A stretch of DNA of 64,000 bases from assembly GCF_039541115.1 (NCBI RefSeq), contig NZ_BAABFP010000008.1, positions 124,001-188,000 of the forward strand. Direction: 5' to 3'. The DNA is from Angustibacter luteus (GTDB lineage Bacteria; Actinomycetota; Actinomycetes; Actinomycetales; Angustibacteraceae). Below the pieces are notes generated by a model. It was given only the letters and a program-made list of their open reading frames with translations. It did no database searches and was not told where the DNA came from. Every line of letters begins with the position of its first letter. The stretch's first letter is position 1. The translations under genes and the position numbers were made by a program. Of the stretch, positions 9,229 through 16,832 are shown piece by piece.

Positions 9229-9674
9229 GATGCGGCCAGCCGGGTCAGGATCGCCGCGGCCTGGGCCAGCACCTCGCGCTCGGCCGGGGTGGCCTCGGCC
9301 AGCCGCTTGGCCAGCCAGGCGTCCCGGCGCTTGCGCGTCTCGCGGACGACGGTGGCCCCCTGCTCGGTCAGGCTCACCAGGACCTGGCGCCCATCGGAGG
9401 GGTGGTCGGTCCGGCCGACCAGCCCGAGCTGCTCGAGCGCCGCGACGGTGCGGGTCATGGACGGCGGCTGGACCTTCTCGCGCGCGGCCAGCTCGCGTGG
9501 GGTCATCGGGCCCTGGACATCGAGGAAGGCCAGCACGGAGTACTGGCCGGGCGTGACGTCGTCCACGCTGCGCTCCTGGCGCAGTCGGCGGGAGGTGCGC
9601 ATGACGGCCATGCGCAGCTCGACCGCGAGGGACGCGATCGGGGTGCGGGTCGGGGTCGTGGGTGCTGGTGACAT
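9225..9674 (-). CDS. MarR-family transcriptional regulator
   Basis: A 149-residue protein of usual MarR length. The winged helix runs through DDVTPGQYSVLAFLDVQGPM, TPRELAAREKVQPPSMTRTV and the wing LVGRTDHPSDGRQVLVSLTE, flanked by dimerisation helices. It probably represses the operon it shares with the MFS gene. I take ATG 9674 rather than the TTG one codon earlier. An AT-rich inverted repeat lies 7 bases upstream of the start and is the likely operator. Confidence 0.9.
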   Translation of the reverse strand: MSPAPTTPTRTPIASLAVELRMAVMRTSRRLRQERSVDDVTPGQYSVLAFLDVQGPMTPRELAAREKVQPPSMTRTVAALEQLGLVGRTDHPSDGRQVLVSLTEQGATVVRETRKRRDAWLAKRLAEATPAEREVLAQAAAILTRLAAS

Positions 9675-9680
9675 CAACAG

Positions 9681-9706
9681 TTAGCCTATCTCATTACCTT
9701 TGCTAA
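9681..9706. promoter_or_regulatory. Inverted repeat upstream of marR, candidate operator
   Basis: TTAGC at 9681-9685 is mirrored by GCTAA at 9702-9706 across a 16-base AT-rich centre, an unusually AT-rich island for this DNA. A -10-like TAGGCT is present on the minus strand inside the element, with only a weak -35. MarR proteins typically bind such inverted repeats over their own promoter; binding here is inferred. Confidence 0.5.
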
Positions 9707-9744
9707 GGATCCAGGGGTGTCAACGTCGAACGCGCCGCGCGGTA

Positions 9745-9792
9745 TTCCACAGGGGTTGTCCACGGGAGACTCTCTTGTCCCCACTGTCCACA
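9745..9792 (+). other. Cluster of DnaA-box-like sequences
   Basis: Within 48 bases occur TTGTCCACG (9756), TTGTCCCCA (9775) and CTGTCCACA (9784), each one mismatch from the bacterial DnaA box TTGTCCACA, plus TTCCACA at 9745. They lie between marR and the DUF222-HNH gene. A similar and larger cluster sits near 63.7 kb. Whether DnaA binds is unknown. Confidence 0.35.
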
Positions 9793-9831
9793 GATCCGTT
9801 GCGGGGCAGTGGTTCTGTCGGTCAGGTCGCC

Positions 9832-9837
9832 TAGATT
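9832..9837 (+). promoter_or_regulatory. -10 box for a leaderless transcript
   Basis: TAGATT lies 6 bases before the ATG at 9844, the spacing expected when transcription starts at the start codon. There is no Shine-Dalgarno sequence. The -35 region is weak. Confidence 0.5.
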
Positions 9838-9843
9838 CGAGGC

Positions 9844-11216
9844 ATGACCGCAGACCTGGACGACCCGCCCGACGCCGCGCTCGCGGCGTTGGCCGGGGTG
9901 TTGTCCGGGCTCGACGACGTGGGTGCGATACCCGACTGGCAGGTCTCGGACGACGCCCTGGCCCAGGCCGTCGCCGGCCTGGAACGGGTCATGCGGCTCG
10001 CCTCGGCCCAGCAACTGCGCCTGGCCGCCGAGGCCGGTGCGCGGGGGCTACCTGGCCGGCGCGGGCACGCCCGCCTGGAGCACTGGATCCGGGAGCAGGT
10101 CCCCACCACCAGCCCGCGAGTGGCCTCGGCGCAGGCCCGGCGCGCGGAGCGGCTGTTCACCAGCGCGGTCGCGGCCGACCTGGCGCCGACCCGGGAGGCG
10201 CTGCTGGCCGGGCAGGTCAGCGGTGACCAGGCCGACGTGGTGGCCCGCACCATCCAGGTGCTGGTGCCGCCGGTCGTGCCGGCCGGGGTGGTCCCCGACG
10301 TCGCCGTGGTCGAGGGGCAGGAGTTCCTGCTCGAGCAGGCCCGGGTCTTCGAACCGGGCCAGCTGAACCGCCTCGCCACCCACCTGCGGCACCGCCTGGA
10401 CCCCGACGCCGACGACCGCCTCGCCCGCGACGAGCACGCCCAGCACCGGGCCCGCACCCTCACCCTCGCGCCCACCCTGTCCGGGATGGTGCACCTCCAA
10501 GGACTCCTCACCCCCGCCTGCGGCGCCGCGCTGCGCACCGCCATCGACGCCTGGTCCGCACCCCAACCCGCCGCAGACGGCACGCCCGATCCACGCAGCG
10601 CGGCCCAACGCCGCCATGACGGCCTGCAGCAGCTCGCCGAACGCGCCATCGGCTCCGACCAGCTCCCCAGCACCCACGGTTCCCCCTACCGGATCGTGGT
10701 CACCGTCCCCCACCAGACCCTCACTGCCGCGGCGCAGCACGAGCCGGTGGCCGGGCTGGCGCCCGCGACCCTGCCCGACGGCACCCCGATCTCCTCCACC
10801 GCGCTGGCCACCTCAGCTGCGACGCCGACCTGCTCCCGATCCTGATCGACCACCTCGGCAACCCCCTCGACGTTGGCGAGACCCAACGCCTGTTCCCACC
10901 CAAGCAACGCGCCGCCATCGCCCACCGCGACCAGCACTGCACCTACCCCGGCTGCCAGGCCCCACCCCCCTGGTGCGACGCCCACCACCTCATCCCGTTC
11001 TCCGAAGGGGGCCCTACCAGCGTTCACAACGGGGCGCTCCTCTGCGGACGCCACCACCGCCACGTCCACGCCACCGGCCAGACCGGACACCTCCTCGACG
11101 GCCAGATCCACTGGGGCACCAGCCCACCCGACGCACCGCCGGCAGCGAGCGTCACCCGCGCCACCCGACTCCTCGACGACCTCACCCGCCGATGGCGCGC
11201 GCCCCGACCGCCGTGA
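9844..11216 (+). pseudogene. DUF222/13E12-family HNH endonuclease, frameshifted
   Basis: The first frame (from ATG 9844) encodes a DUF222 domain and stops at 10845 after reading through ALATSAATPTCSRS. Shifting by one base at about 10809 restores the family sequence: ALA-HLSCDADLLPILIDHL, then HRDQHCTYPGCQAPP, WCDAHHLIPF and GALLCGRHHRHVH, the HNH nuclease, ending at 11216. One C appears to be missing in a run reading GGCCACC. The family is abundant and repeated in actinobacteria, with a proposed mobile/homing-like history. The gene is either a true one-base-deletion pseudogene or carries an assembly error. Only the first part would be made as it stands. Confidence 0.85.
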
Positions 11217-11222
11217 CCCGCG

Positions 11223-12032
11223 CTACTGCGCGGCGATCTTCAGGCGTGCCCGCAGCCGGGTCAGCACGGCCTCGTTCCCGGACTCCTCGGTCACTCCCGT
11301 GAGCTCGGCCGGCCGGCCCCACAGGTGCAGGTCCAGCGCGAAGGCGTCCCCGGACAGGCGCGCGTCGGCCGACGACCCGGACTCGACCAGCGTCACGGTC
11401 TGCGCGCCATCCGGCAGGTCAACGAGCCAGCCGCCACCGTCACCGTCACCGTCACCGTCACCGCCGAAGTCGACCAGCACACTCCCGGCAGTGCCGTCGT
11501 CCGCGCCGTCCGACGTGAGGACGTCGGGGTCACCGGCCATCCACGTCAGGATCTCGTTGATCCCGTCGACCGCCAGCCCCTCGGCGGCCGGTGCGAGGGG
11601 TCGGCCCAGCACGGACTCGGCGTCCACCCGGTGCACCAGCGCCTCGTGCGCCATCCGGCGCGCCCAGGCGCCGGTGGTCGCCTCGCCGACGCCCTCCATC
11701 CACGTCCAGCAGGCGGAGTCCGGGCCGAGCTCGGCCAGCAGTGCGGCGAGCTCGGCGCGGACGCTGTCGTGCCAGTCCAGCGCGGTCGCCTGATCCATCG
11801 CGTCCGCCAGGGTCCACTCCCCCGGGTGCAGCGACCGTCCCAGGCGCAGCACCGCGACCTTGTGCGAGTAGACGTCGCACACGTGCCGGAGCAGGTCCAG
11901 CGCCGTCCAGCCGGGGCAGGTCGGCACCGGCGCGTCCGGTGCCGCCTCGCCGAGGAGCAGCGCCATGCGGTCACCGTCGGCGCGGTACGACGCAAGGTAC
12001 TGCTGGTGGCTCAGCCAGCCCGGGAAGCCCAC
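11223..12032 (-). CDS. Maleylpyruvate isomerase-type mycothiol-dependent protein
   Basis: A 269-residue protein with a DinB/MDMPI four-helix domain: VPTCPGWTALDLLRHVCDVY, DWHDSVRAELAALLAELGP and ARRMAHEALVHRVDAE, a typical signature with His residues suited to metal binding. The C-terminal domain is SCP2-like. Known members use mycothiol, the actinobacterial thiol; the substrate here is unknown. It starts with GTG immediately after the stop codon of the upstream permease gene, so the two may be co-translated. An in-frame hexanucleotide repeat gives a GDGDGDGDGG stretch near residue 195. Confidence 0.8.
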   Translation of the reverse strand: MGFPGWLSHQQYLASYRADGDRMALLLGEAAPDAPVPTCPGWTALDLLRHVCDVYSHKVAVLRLGRSLHPGEWTLADAMDQATALDWHDSVRAELAALLAELGPDSACWTWMEGVGEATTGAWARRMAHEALVHRVDAESVLGRPLAPAAEGLAVDGINEILTWMAGDPDVLTSDGADDGTAGSVLVDFGGDGDGDGDGGGWLVDLPDGAQTVTLVESGSSADARLSGDAFALDLHLWGRPAELTGVTEESGNEAVLTRLRARLKIAAQ

Positions 12033-13520
12033 CTACGACACCCCCAGCGCCTGCTTGATCGGGTCGATGGCGAAGTAGACCACGAAGAGTCCGCTGACCA
12101 CGTAGAGCAGCGGGTGCACCGACTTGGCCTTGCCGCGCACCAGCTTCAGCAGCACGTAGGTGACGAAACCCGCTCCGATGCCCGCCGTGATCGAGTAGGT
12201 GAACGGCATCAGCACGATCGTCAGGAAGGCCGGGACGGCGATCTCCAGGTCGTCCCAGCTGATGTCCTTGACCTGGGTCATCATCAGGAAGCCGACGATC
12301 ACCAGTGCGGGGGTCGCGGCCTCGTAGGGCACGATCTCGACGAGCGGCGCGAAGAACGTGGCGAGCAGGAACAGCACGCCCGTGACCACGGATGCCAGAC
12401 CGGTCCGCGCGCCCTCGCCGACACCGGACGCGGACTCGATGTACGAGGTGTTGCTCGACACGCTGGCCGCACCACCCGCGGCGGCAGCCAGCGAGTCGAC
12501 CACCAGGATCCGCTCGACGTACGGCGGGTTGGAGTCCTCGTCCAGCAGGTCGCCCTCCTTGCCGATGGCCACGACGGTGCCCATCGTGTCGAAGAAGTCC
12601 GCGAGCATCAGGGTGAAGATCAGCAGGATCGCGCTGACCGCGCCGATGGCCGAGAACGACCCCAGCAGGTTGAAGTCACCGAGCAGCGAGAAGTCGGGCT
12701 TGGCGATCCAGGTGTCCGGCAGCTTCGGCACGTTCAGGCCCCAGCCGGTGGGGTTCACCACCTTGCCGGTCGCGTCGGTCTGGCTGCCCACGTTGGCGAT
12801 GGCCTCGATGATGATCGCCAGCACCGTCGCACCCACGATGCCGTAGAGGATCGCGCCCTTCACCTTGTTGACCATCATCACGACGATGGCCAGCAGGCCG
12901 ACGATGAACACGACGGCCGGCCAGCCGGCCAGGAAGCCGCCGACGCCGAGCTCGACGGGCGTCGGACCGGCCGGCTTGCGCACGATGCCCGAGTCCACCA
13001 GGCCGATGATCGTGATGAAGAGACCGATGCCGACGCTGATGGCCGTCTTCAGCTGCGCGGGTACGGCCCGGAACACGGCTTGGCGGAACCCGGTCAGCAC
13101 CAGCAGCAGGATGATCAGGCCCTCGATGACGACCAGGCCCATCGCATCGGCCCAGGTCATCTTGGGCAGCTGCGCGATGCCGAAGGTCACGAAGGCGTTC
13201 AGCCCCAGGCCCGTGGCCAGGGCGAGCGGGTAGTTCGCCACGACGCCCATCAGGATCGTCATGACGCCGGCGACCAGCGCGGTGGCCGCCGCGACCAGGC
13301 GCACGTCCGGCACGGTGCCGCCGCCCACGAAGTGGCCGGTGGAGTCGGGCTGGGTGCCGATGATCAGCGGGTTCAGCACCACGATGTACGCCATCGTGAA
13401 GAAGGTGACGAGCCCTCCACGGAGCTCTCGCCCGAGGGTCGAGCGTCGCTTGGTGATCTCGAAGAAGCGGGTGAGCGCGTTCTCACGAACGGGGGTCTCG
13501 GTGCTCTTGGGCGCTGACAT
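12033..13520 (-). CDS. NCS2-family (AzgA-type) purine permease
   Basis: A 495-residue membrane transporter, normal length for the AzgA adenine/hypoxanthine/guanine permease branch of NCS2. Diagnostic segments are TFFTMAYIVVLNPLII near the N-terminus, LGLNAFVTFGIAQ, VSSNTSYIESASGVGEGART and the C-terminal VLMPFTYSITAGIGAGFVTY. It probably imports purine bases by proton symport. ATG 13520 is chosen because GAGAGG lies 6 bases upstream, although the frame is open further. It is followed without a gap by the isomerase gene and is divergent from DUF2530, a neighbourhood seen in many actinobacteria. Confidence 0.88.
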   Translation of the reverse strand: MSAPKSTETPVRENALTRFFEITKRRSTLGRELRGGLVTFFTMAYIVVLNPLIIGTQPDSTGHFVGGGTVPDVRLVAAATALVAGVMTILMGVVANYPLALATGLGLNAFVTFGIAQLPKMTWADAMGLVVIEGLIILLLVLTGFRQAVFRAVPAQLKTAISVGIGLFITIIGLVDSGIVRKPAGPTPVELGVGGFLAGWPAVVFIVGLLAIVVMMVNKVKGAILYGIVGATVLAIIIEAIANVGSQTDATGKVVNPTGWGLNVPKLPDTWIAKPDFSLLGDFNLLGSFSAIGAVSAILLIFTLMLADFFDTMGTVVAIGKEGDLLDEDSNPPYVERILVVDSLAAAAGGAASVSSNTSYIESASGVGEGARTGLASVVTGVLFLLATFFAPLVEIVPYEAATPALVIVGFLMMTQVKDISWDDLEIAVPAFLTIVLMPFTYSITAGIGAGFVTYVLLKLVRGKAKSVHPLLYVVSGLFVVYFAIDPIKQALGVS

Positions 13521-13641
13521 GGAGGGCCTCTCGGGACGGCCGGGCGGGGATCCGATCAGGGCCGGCGACGCTGCCGGGCGACGCACATGCTGCCAGAAGG
13601 ACGTCGGCCGCGGCAGGGGGGTCTGCGACCGGCCCAGGGCC

Positions 13642-13647
13642 TACCCT
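13642..13647 (+). promoter_or_regulatory. -10 box for a leaderless transcript
   Basis: TACCCT lies 6 bases before the GTG at 13654. The intervening GGAGGG touches the start codon and is too close to act as a ribosome-binding site, which favours leaderless initiation. Confidence 0.5.
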
Positions 13648-13653
13648 GGAGGG

Positions 13654-13914
13654 GTGCCAACCGACTCCGAGCCGCTCGCTCCCATCGCCGTGGACACCGT
13701 CCGCATCGTGCTGATCGGCACGGCCTGCTGGGTGGTCGCGCTCGTCCTCACCCTGGTCGTCCCCGCCCTGCACAGCGGGGACCGCGACTGGTGGCCGTGG
13801 GCCTGCGTGTCCGGTCTGGTCCTGGGGCTGGTGGGTCTGGCCTACCTGCTGCGCGGTCGGGGCAACGCGGCCGGCGCCCGCGGTCAGGGCTCCGAGACGG
13901 TTCCGTCGAAGTAG
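13654..13914 (+). CDS. DUF2530 small membrane protein
   Basis: An 86-residue protein with two transmembrane helices (VDTVRIVLIGTACWVVALVL, then WPWACVSGLVLGLVGLAYLL) and a polar tail. The pattern VDxVRxxxxGTxxW followed by a WWxW-like turn matches DUF2530, an actinobacterial family of unknown function often beside an NCS2 permease, as here. The GTG at 13654 is supported by the -10 box 6 bases upstream. Its last 31 bases overlap the 3' end of the convergent secreted-protein gene. Confidence 0.75.
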   Translation: MPTDSEPLAPIAVDTVRIVLIGTACWVVALVLTLVVPALHSGDRDWWPWACVSGLVLGLVGLAYLLRGRGNAAGARGQGSETVPSK

Positions 13915-16832
13915 AAGAACGGACGACCGCGGGTCGCGAGGTTCTGCACCCCGATCGTGTGGAACCCGCTGCGCACGGTCTTGCGGAAGATCAGCACCCG
14001 GCGCTGCACGGTCGGGGCGTACGTGTCCACCACGTACCCGCGACCGCCGTCGACGAAGATGCGCACCTTGCCGCACGTGGGACAGCGGGTGGCCAGCACC
14101 CGCACCAGCCGGGAGTCGAGGTCCTCGAACGTGATCACGTACGCGGTCGCGTTGTTGGCCCGGTGCTGCGAGCTCATGAACGCCCCGGCCACGTGCTGCG
14201 CCGACCACGACCCGGAGTAGGTGTTGGCCGGGTAGCCGTACCGCCGGCTGGCGTCGTCCAGCGGGATGTTCACCGTGCGGATCGCCGACCACGGTCCGAC
14301 CGCGCCACCGTCGGCGACCGCCCGGACCCGGAACTGCCAGTGCCGCGTGGTCGGCTCGTAGGTGCGCGGGTCGAACGTCCGGCCGCTGGCGGCGGTCTGC
14401 GCCCACGTGGTCCACGAGTTCCAGTACTGCTCGAGCGGTGCCGCGTACAGGGACCGGGTCTGCACCTCGTAGGTGATCCGGGACCAGGCGGGCTGTGCGG
14501 TCGTCGTCCGCCAGCTGACCGGGACCAGGCCGGACGACGACGCCGTGGTCGACACCTCGGGTGCCGTGAGGGCGGCGACCGGGCGAGACCGTCGCAGGGC
14601 GACCGATCCGGTCAACGGGCCCTTGAGGCTGGTGACGTCGGTGCCGCGGGCCGTCTGCGCGCTCACCCGCCAGGTGTACAGGCCGTCCGGGGCGGGCCCG
14701 CCGCCGTCCAGCAGCCCGTCCCACGTCACCTCGATCCGCCCGGCGGTCCCCGCATCGGCGAAGTGGCGTACCACCTGGGAGCCGGACAGCAGGTCGACCG
14801 TGACCGGTCCGAGCGTGGGCACCGACGTGGTCACGTGCAGGGTCCAGCGGTCCTGGTTGCCGTCGCCGTTGGGCGAGAACCCGGTCGGCGCACTCAGGTC
14901 GACCGGGACGACCCGAGACGCTCGGCCCAGCGGCAGCGGCGCGACGCGGACCCGGAGGTCCGCGCCCACCCACGCCAGCCGGCCGTCGCGCAGCTCGACC
15001 GCGCGGACATCCGGGTTACGCCTCGCGACCGCCACGTCGACCGGCACCGGGTCGGCCGCCCGCAGGTCCATCACCCGCAGCACGCCGACCCCGGAACCGG
15101 AACCGGCGCCGTCGGGCGACGGGTCGACCCAGGCGACCACGCCGTCCTCGACGGCGAGCGCCGGCGGCTTCGCCGACCCGGACGCCGGCAGGGCCGGCGC
15201 GGTGCGGACCAAGGCCCCGGTCAGCGTGCGGATCTGCAGGGGTCCGGTGGTGGGCTGCACCAGGAGCTGGTCGCCCCACAGGCCCAGCTGCGCCGGGCAG
15301 CCGGCGGTGCAGGCCGGCGGGACCACCCGGACCGGCGGCCAGTGCAGCGGGTCGCTCCGCAGCACCTCGCCCCTCGTCGTCCCCCAGACCGCCTCGTTGC
15401 CCCACACGACGGCCGTGACGGCGCCCTCGAGGTCAGGGCCGATCGGCCCCTCGTCCCAGCCCACCCAGCTGTTCCCGAGCACCACCGCGTCGCCGGCGCC
15501 CTCAGGGTGGACGTCGTCGCCGTAGCCCAACCAGCCCCGAGGGCTCGACCCCGAGGTCAGGTCCACCACCGCGGACGCTCCCCCAGCCTGCACGACCACG
15601 TGCGAGTCGACCGCGGCCAGCCGAACCGGGAAGGACGACGGCTTGGGCAGCACCCGCGCGGGACCGATCGTCCCGTCCGCGCCCACCGGCTGCGACGAGA
15701 TCTCGCTCGAGCGCGTCCCGGCCGTGACCTCCACCGCGAGGTTCAGGCCGTCGAAGGCGAAGGCCCCGACCGGGCGGACCGGCGGCCGCAGGTCCCCGAT
15801 CCGGGTGGGCACCCCGGTGGCGGACACCCGGTAGATCCCGGTCCGCTCCACCGGCCACCGTGCCGCCATGACGACGTCAGTGCCGTCCGGGACGACGGAA
15901 GCGGCGTTGAGCCCGACGTCGACCACGCCGGTCAGGTCGGCGCGCGCGACCCGGGCGAAGGTCGGGTCGCTGTCGGGTGTCGTCGACCCCGGTCGGGTGC
16001 CGACCCAGGCGGTGACTCCCGGCGTGATCGCGAGCTGGCGGACGTCGGGCGCCTCGACCGACACGGGTGACCCGCCGACCTTCGCGACCCGGTGGACCAG
16101 CGCTGGCTCCGCCGGAAAGGTGCCGCTCGCGACGTGCGCCGGCGTGTACCAGGCCACGTCGTCGCCGGCGACCGCCGCGAGCTGGGGCTGGACCTGGTCG
16201 CTCGCCACGACGACGGGGGTCGTGCCGTCGAACGGCACCCAGGCGACGAGGCCCTGCAGGGTCAGGGCGACCCCGTCGGCATCGGCTGCACCCAAGCTGC
16301 TCAGCGTGGAGGGCAAGATGCAGCCGCACACCAGCGGCACCGTCGACCCGTCGCCCAGGTGCCGGCGCAGCTGGCCGGTCGGGCGGTCGAGCTCGACCCA
16401 GCCGTCCGGGGTCGCGGCTACGACGCTCACTCCGGAGGGCAGCGCGGCCACCGTCCGGGTCTCGAGGTCGAGCGAGTACCAGGCCGATCCGCGTCCCCTG
16501 GCCAGGACGTGGCTCGCGGAGACCGAGCTGGTCAACGTCGTGGTGTCGCCCTTCACGATGGTGCGCACGTCGGGCCCGACACCGTCGTGCCACCAGAGCG
16601 ACCAGGTGCCGCTGTCGTCCGGCTGCCACAGCAGCTGCTGGCCGCCGTGGCTCGCGACCACGGTCGAGCCCAGGCCCCGGGCCAGCTGGGCGGGGAGGAC
16701 GACGGTGCCAGGCGGGTCGTCGGGTGGCGCCGCCGGCGCCGCGACGGAGGGCACCGCGATGAGCAGCGTGGCGAGCACCGCGCTGACCACGGCACCGATG
16801 ACGGTCAGCGCTGACGCCGGTCCCCGTCTCAT
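13884..16832 (-). CDS. Secreted multidomain protein, third of three tandem paralogues
   Basis: A 982-residue protein with a signal peptide (LIAVPSVAAPAAPPD at its end), then a conserved PPGTVVLPAQ start of the mature chain. About 500 residues of repeating beta segments follow, suggestive of a beta-propeller (TPDGWVELDR and similar). A FlgD-type Ig domain begins FSPNGDGNQDRWTLHV near 650, and a fibronectin-like segment has SWRTTTAQPAWSRITYEVQ. A C-terminal jelly-roll-like domain carries CPTCGKVRIFVDGG (about 913-926) and VQNLATRGRPFFYFDG. Its ATG overlaps the stop of the preceding paralogue (ATGA). I do not recognise a named function; a surface or carbohydrate-binding role is inference. Confidence 0.8.
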   Translation of the reverse strand: MRRGPASALTVIGAVVSAVLATLLIAVPSVAAPAAPPDDPPGTVVLPAQLARGLGSTVVASHGGQQLLWQPDDSGTWSLWWHDGVGPDVRTIVKGDTTTLTSSVSASHVLARGRGSAWYSLDLETRTVAALPSGVSVVAATPDGWVELDRPTGQLRRHLGDGSTVPLVCGCILPSTLSSLGAADADGVALTLQGLVAWVPFDGTTPVVVASDQVQPQLAAVAGDDVAWYTPAHVASGTFPAEPALVHRVAKVGGSPVSVEAPDVRQLAITPGVTAWVGTRPGSTTPDSDPTFARVARADLTGVVDVGLNAASVVPDGTDVVMAARWPVERTGIYRVSATGVPTRIGDLRPPVRPVGAFAFDGLNLAVEVTAGTRSSEISSQPVGADGTIGPARVLPKPSSFPVRLAAVDSHVVVQAGGASAVVDLTSGSSPRGWLGYGDDVHPEGAGDAVVLGNSWVGWDEGPIGPDLEGAVTAVVWGNEAVWGTTRGEVLRSDPLHWPPVRVVPPACTAGCPAQLGLWGDQLLVQPTTGPLQIRTLTGALVRTAPALPASGSAKPPALAVEDGVVAWVDPSPDGAGSGSGVGVLRVMDLRAADPVPVDVAVARRNPDVRAVELRDGRLAWVGADLRVRVAPLPLGRASRVVPVDLSAPTGFSPNGDGNQDRWTLHVTTSVPTLGPVTVDLLSGSQVVRHFADAGTAGRIEVTWDGLLDGGGPAPDGLYTWRVSAQTARGTDVTSLKGPLTGSVALRRSRPVAALTAPEVSTTASSSGLVPVSWRTTTAQPAWSRITYEVQTRSLYAAPLEQYWNSWTTWAQTAASGRTFDPRTYEPTTRHWQFRVRAVADGGAVGPWSAIRTVNIPLDDASRRYGYPANTYSGSWSAQHVAGAFMSSQHRANNATAYVITFEDLDSRLVRVLATRCPTCGKVRIFVDGGRGYVVDTYAPTVQRRVLIFRKTVRSGFHTIGVQNLATRGRPFFYFDGTVSEP

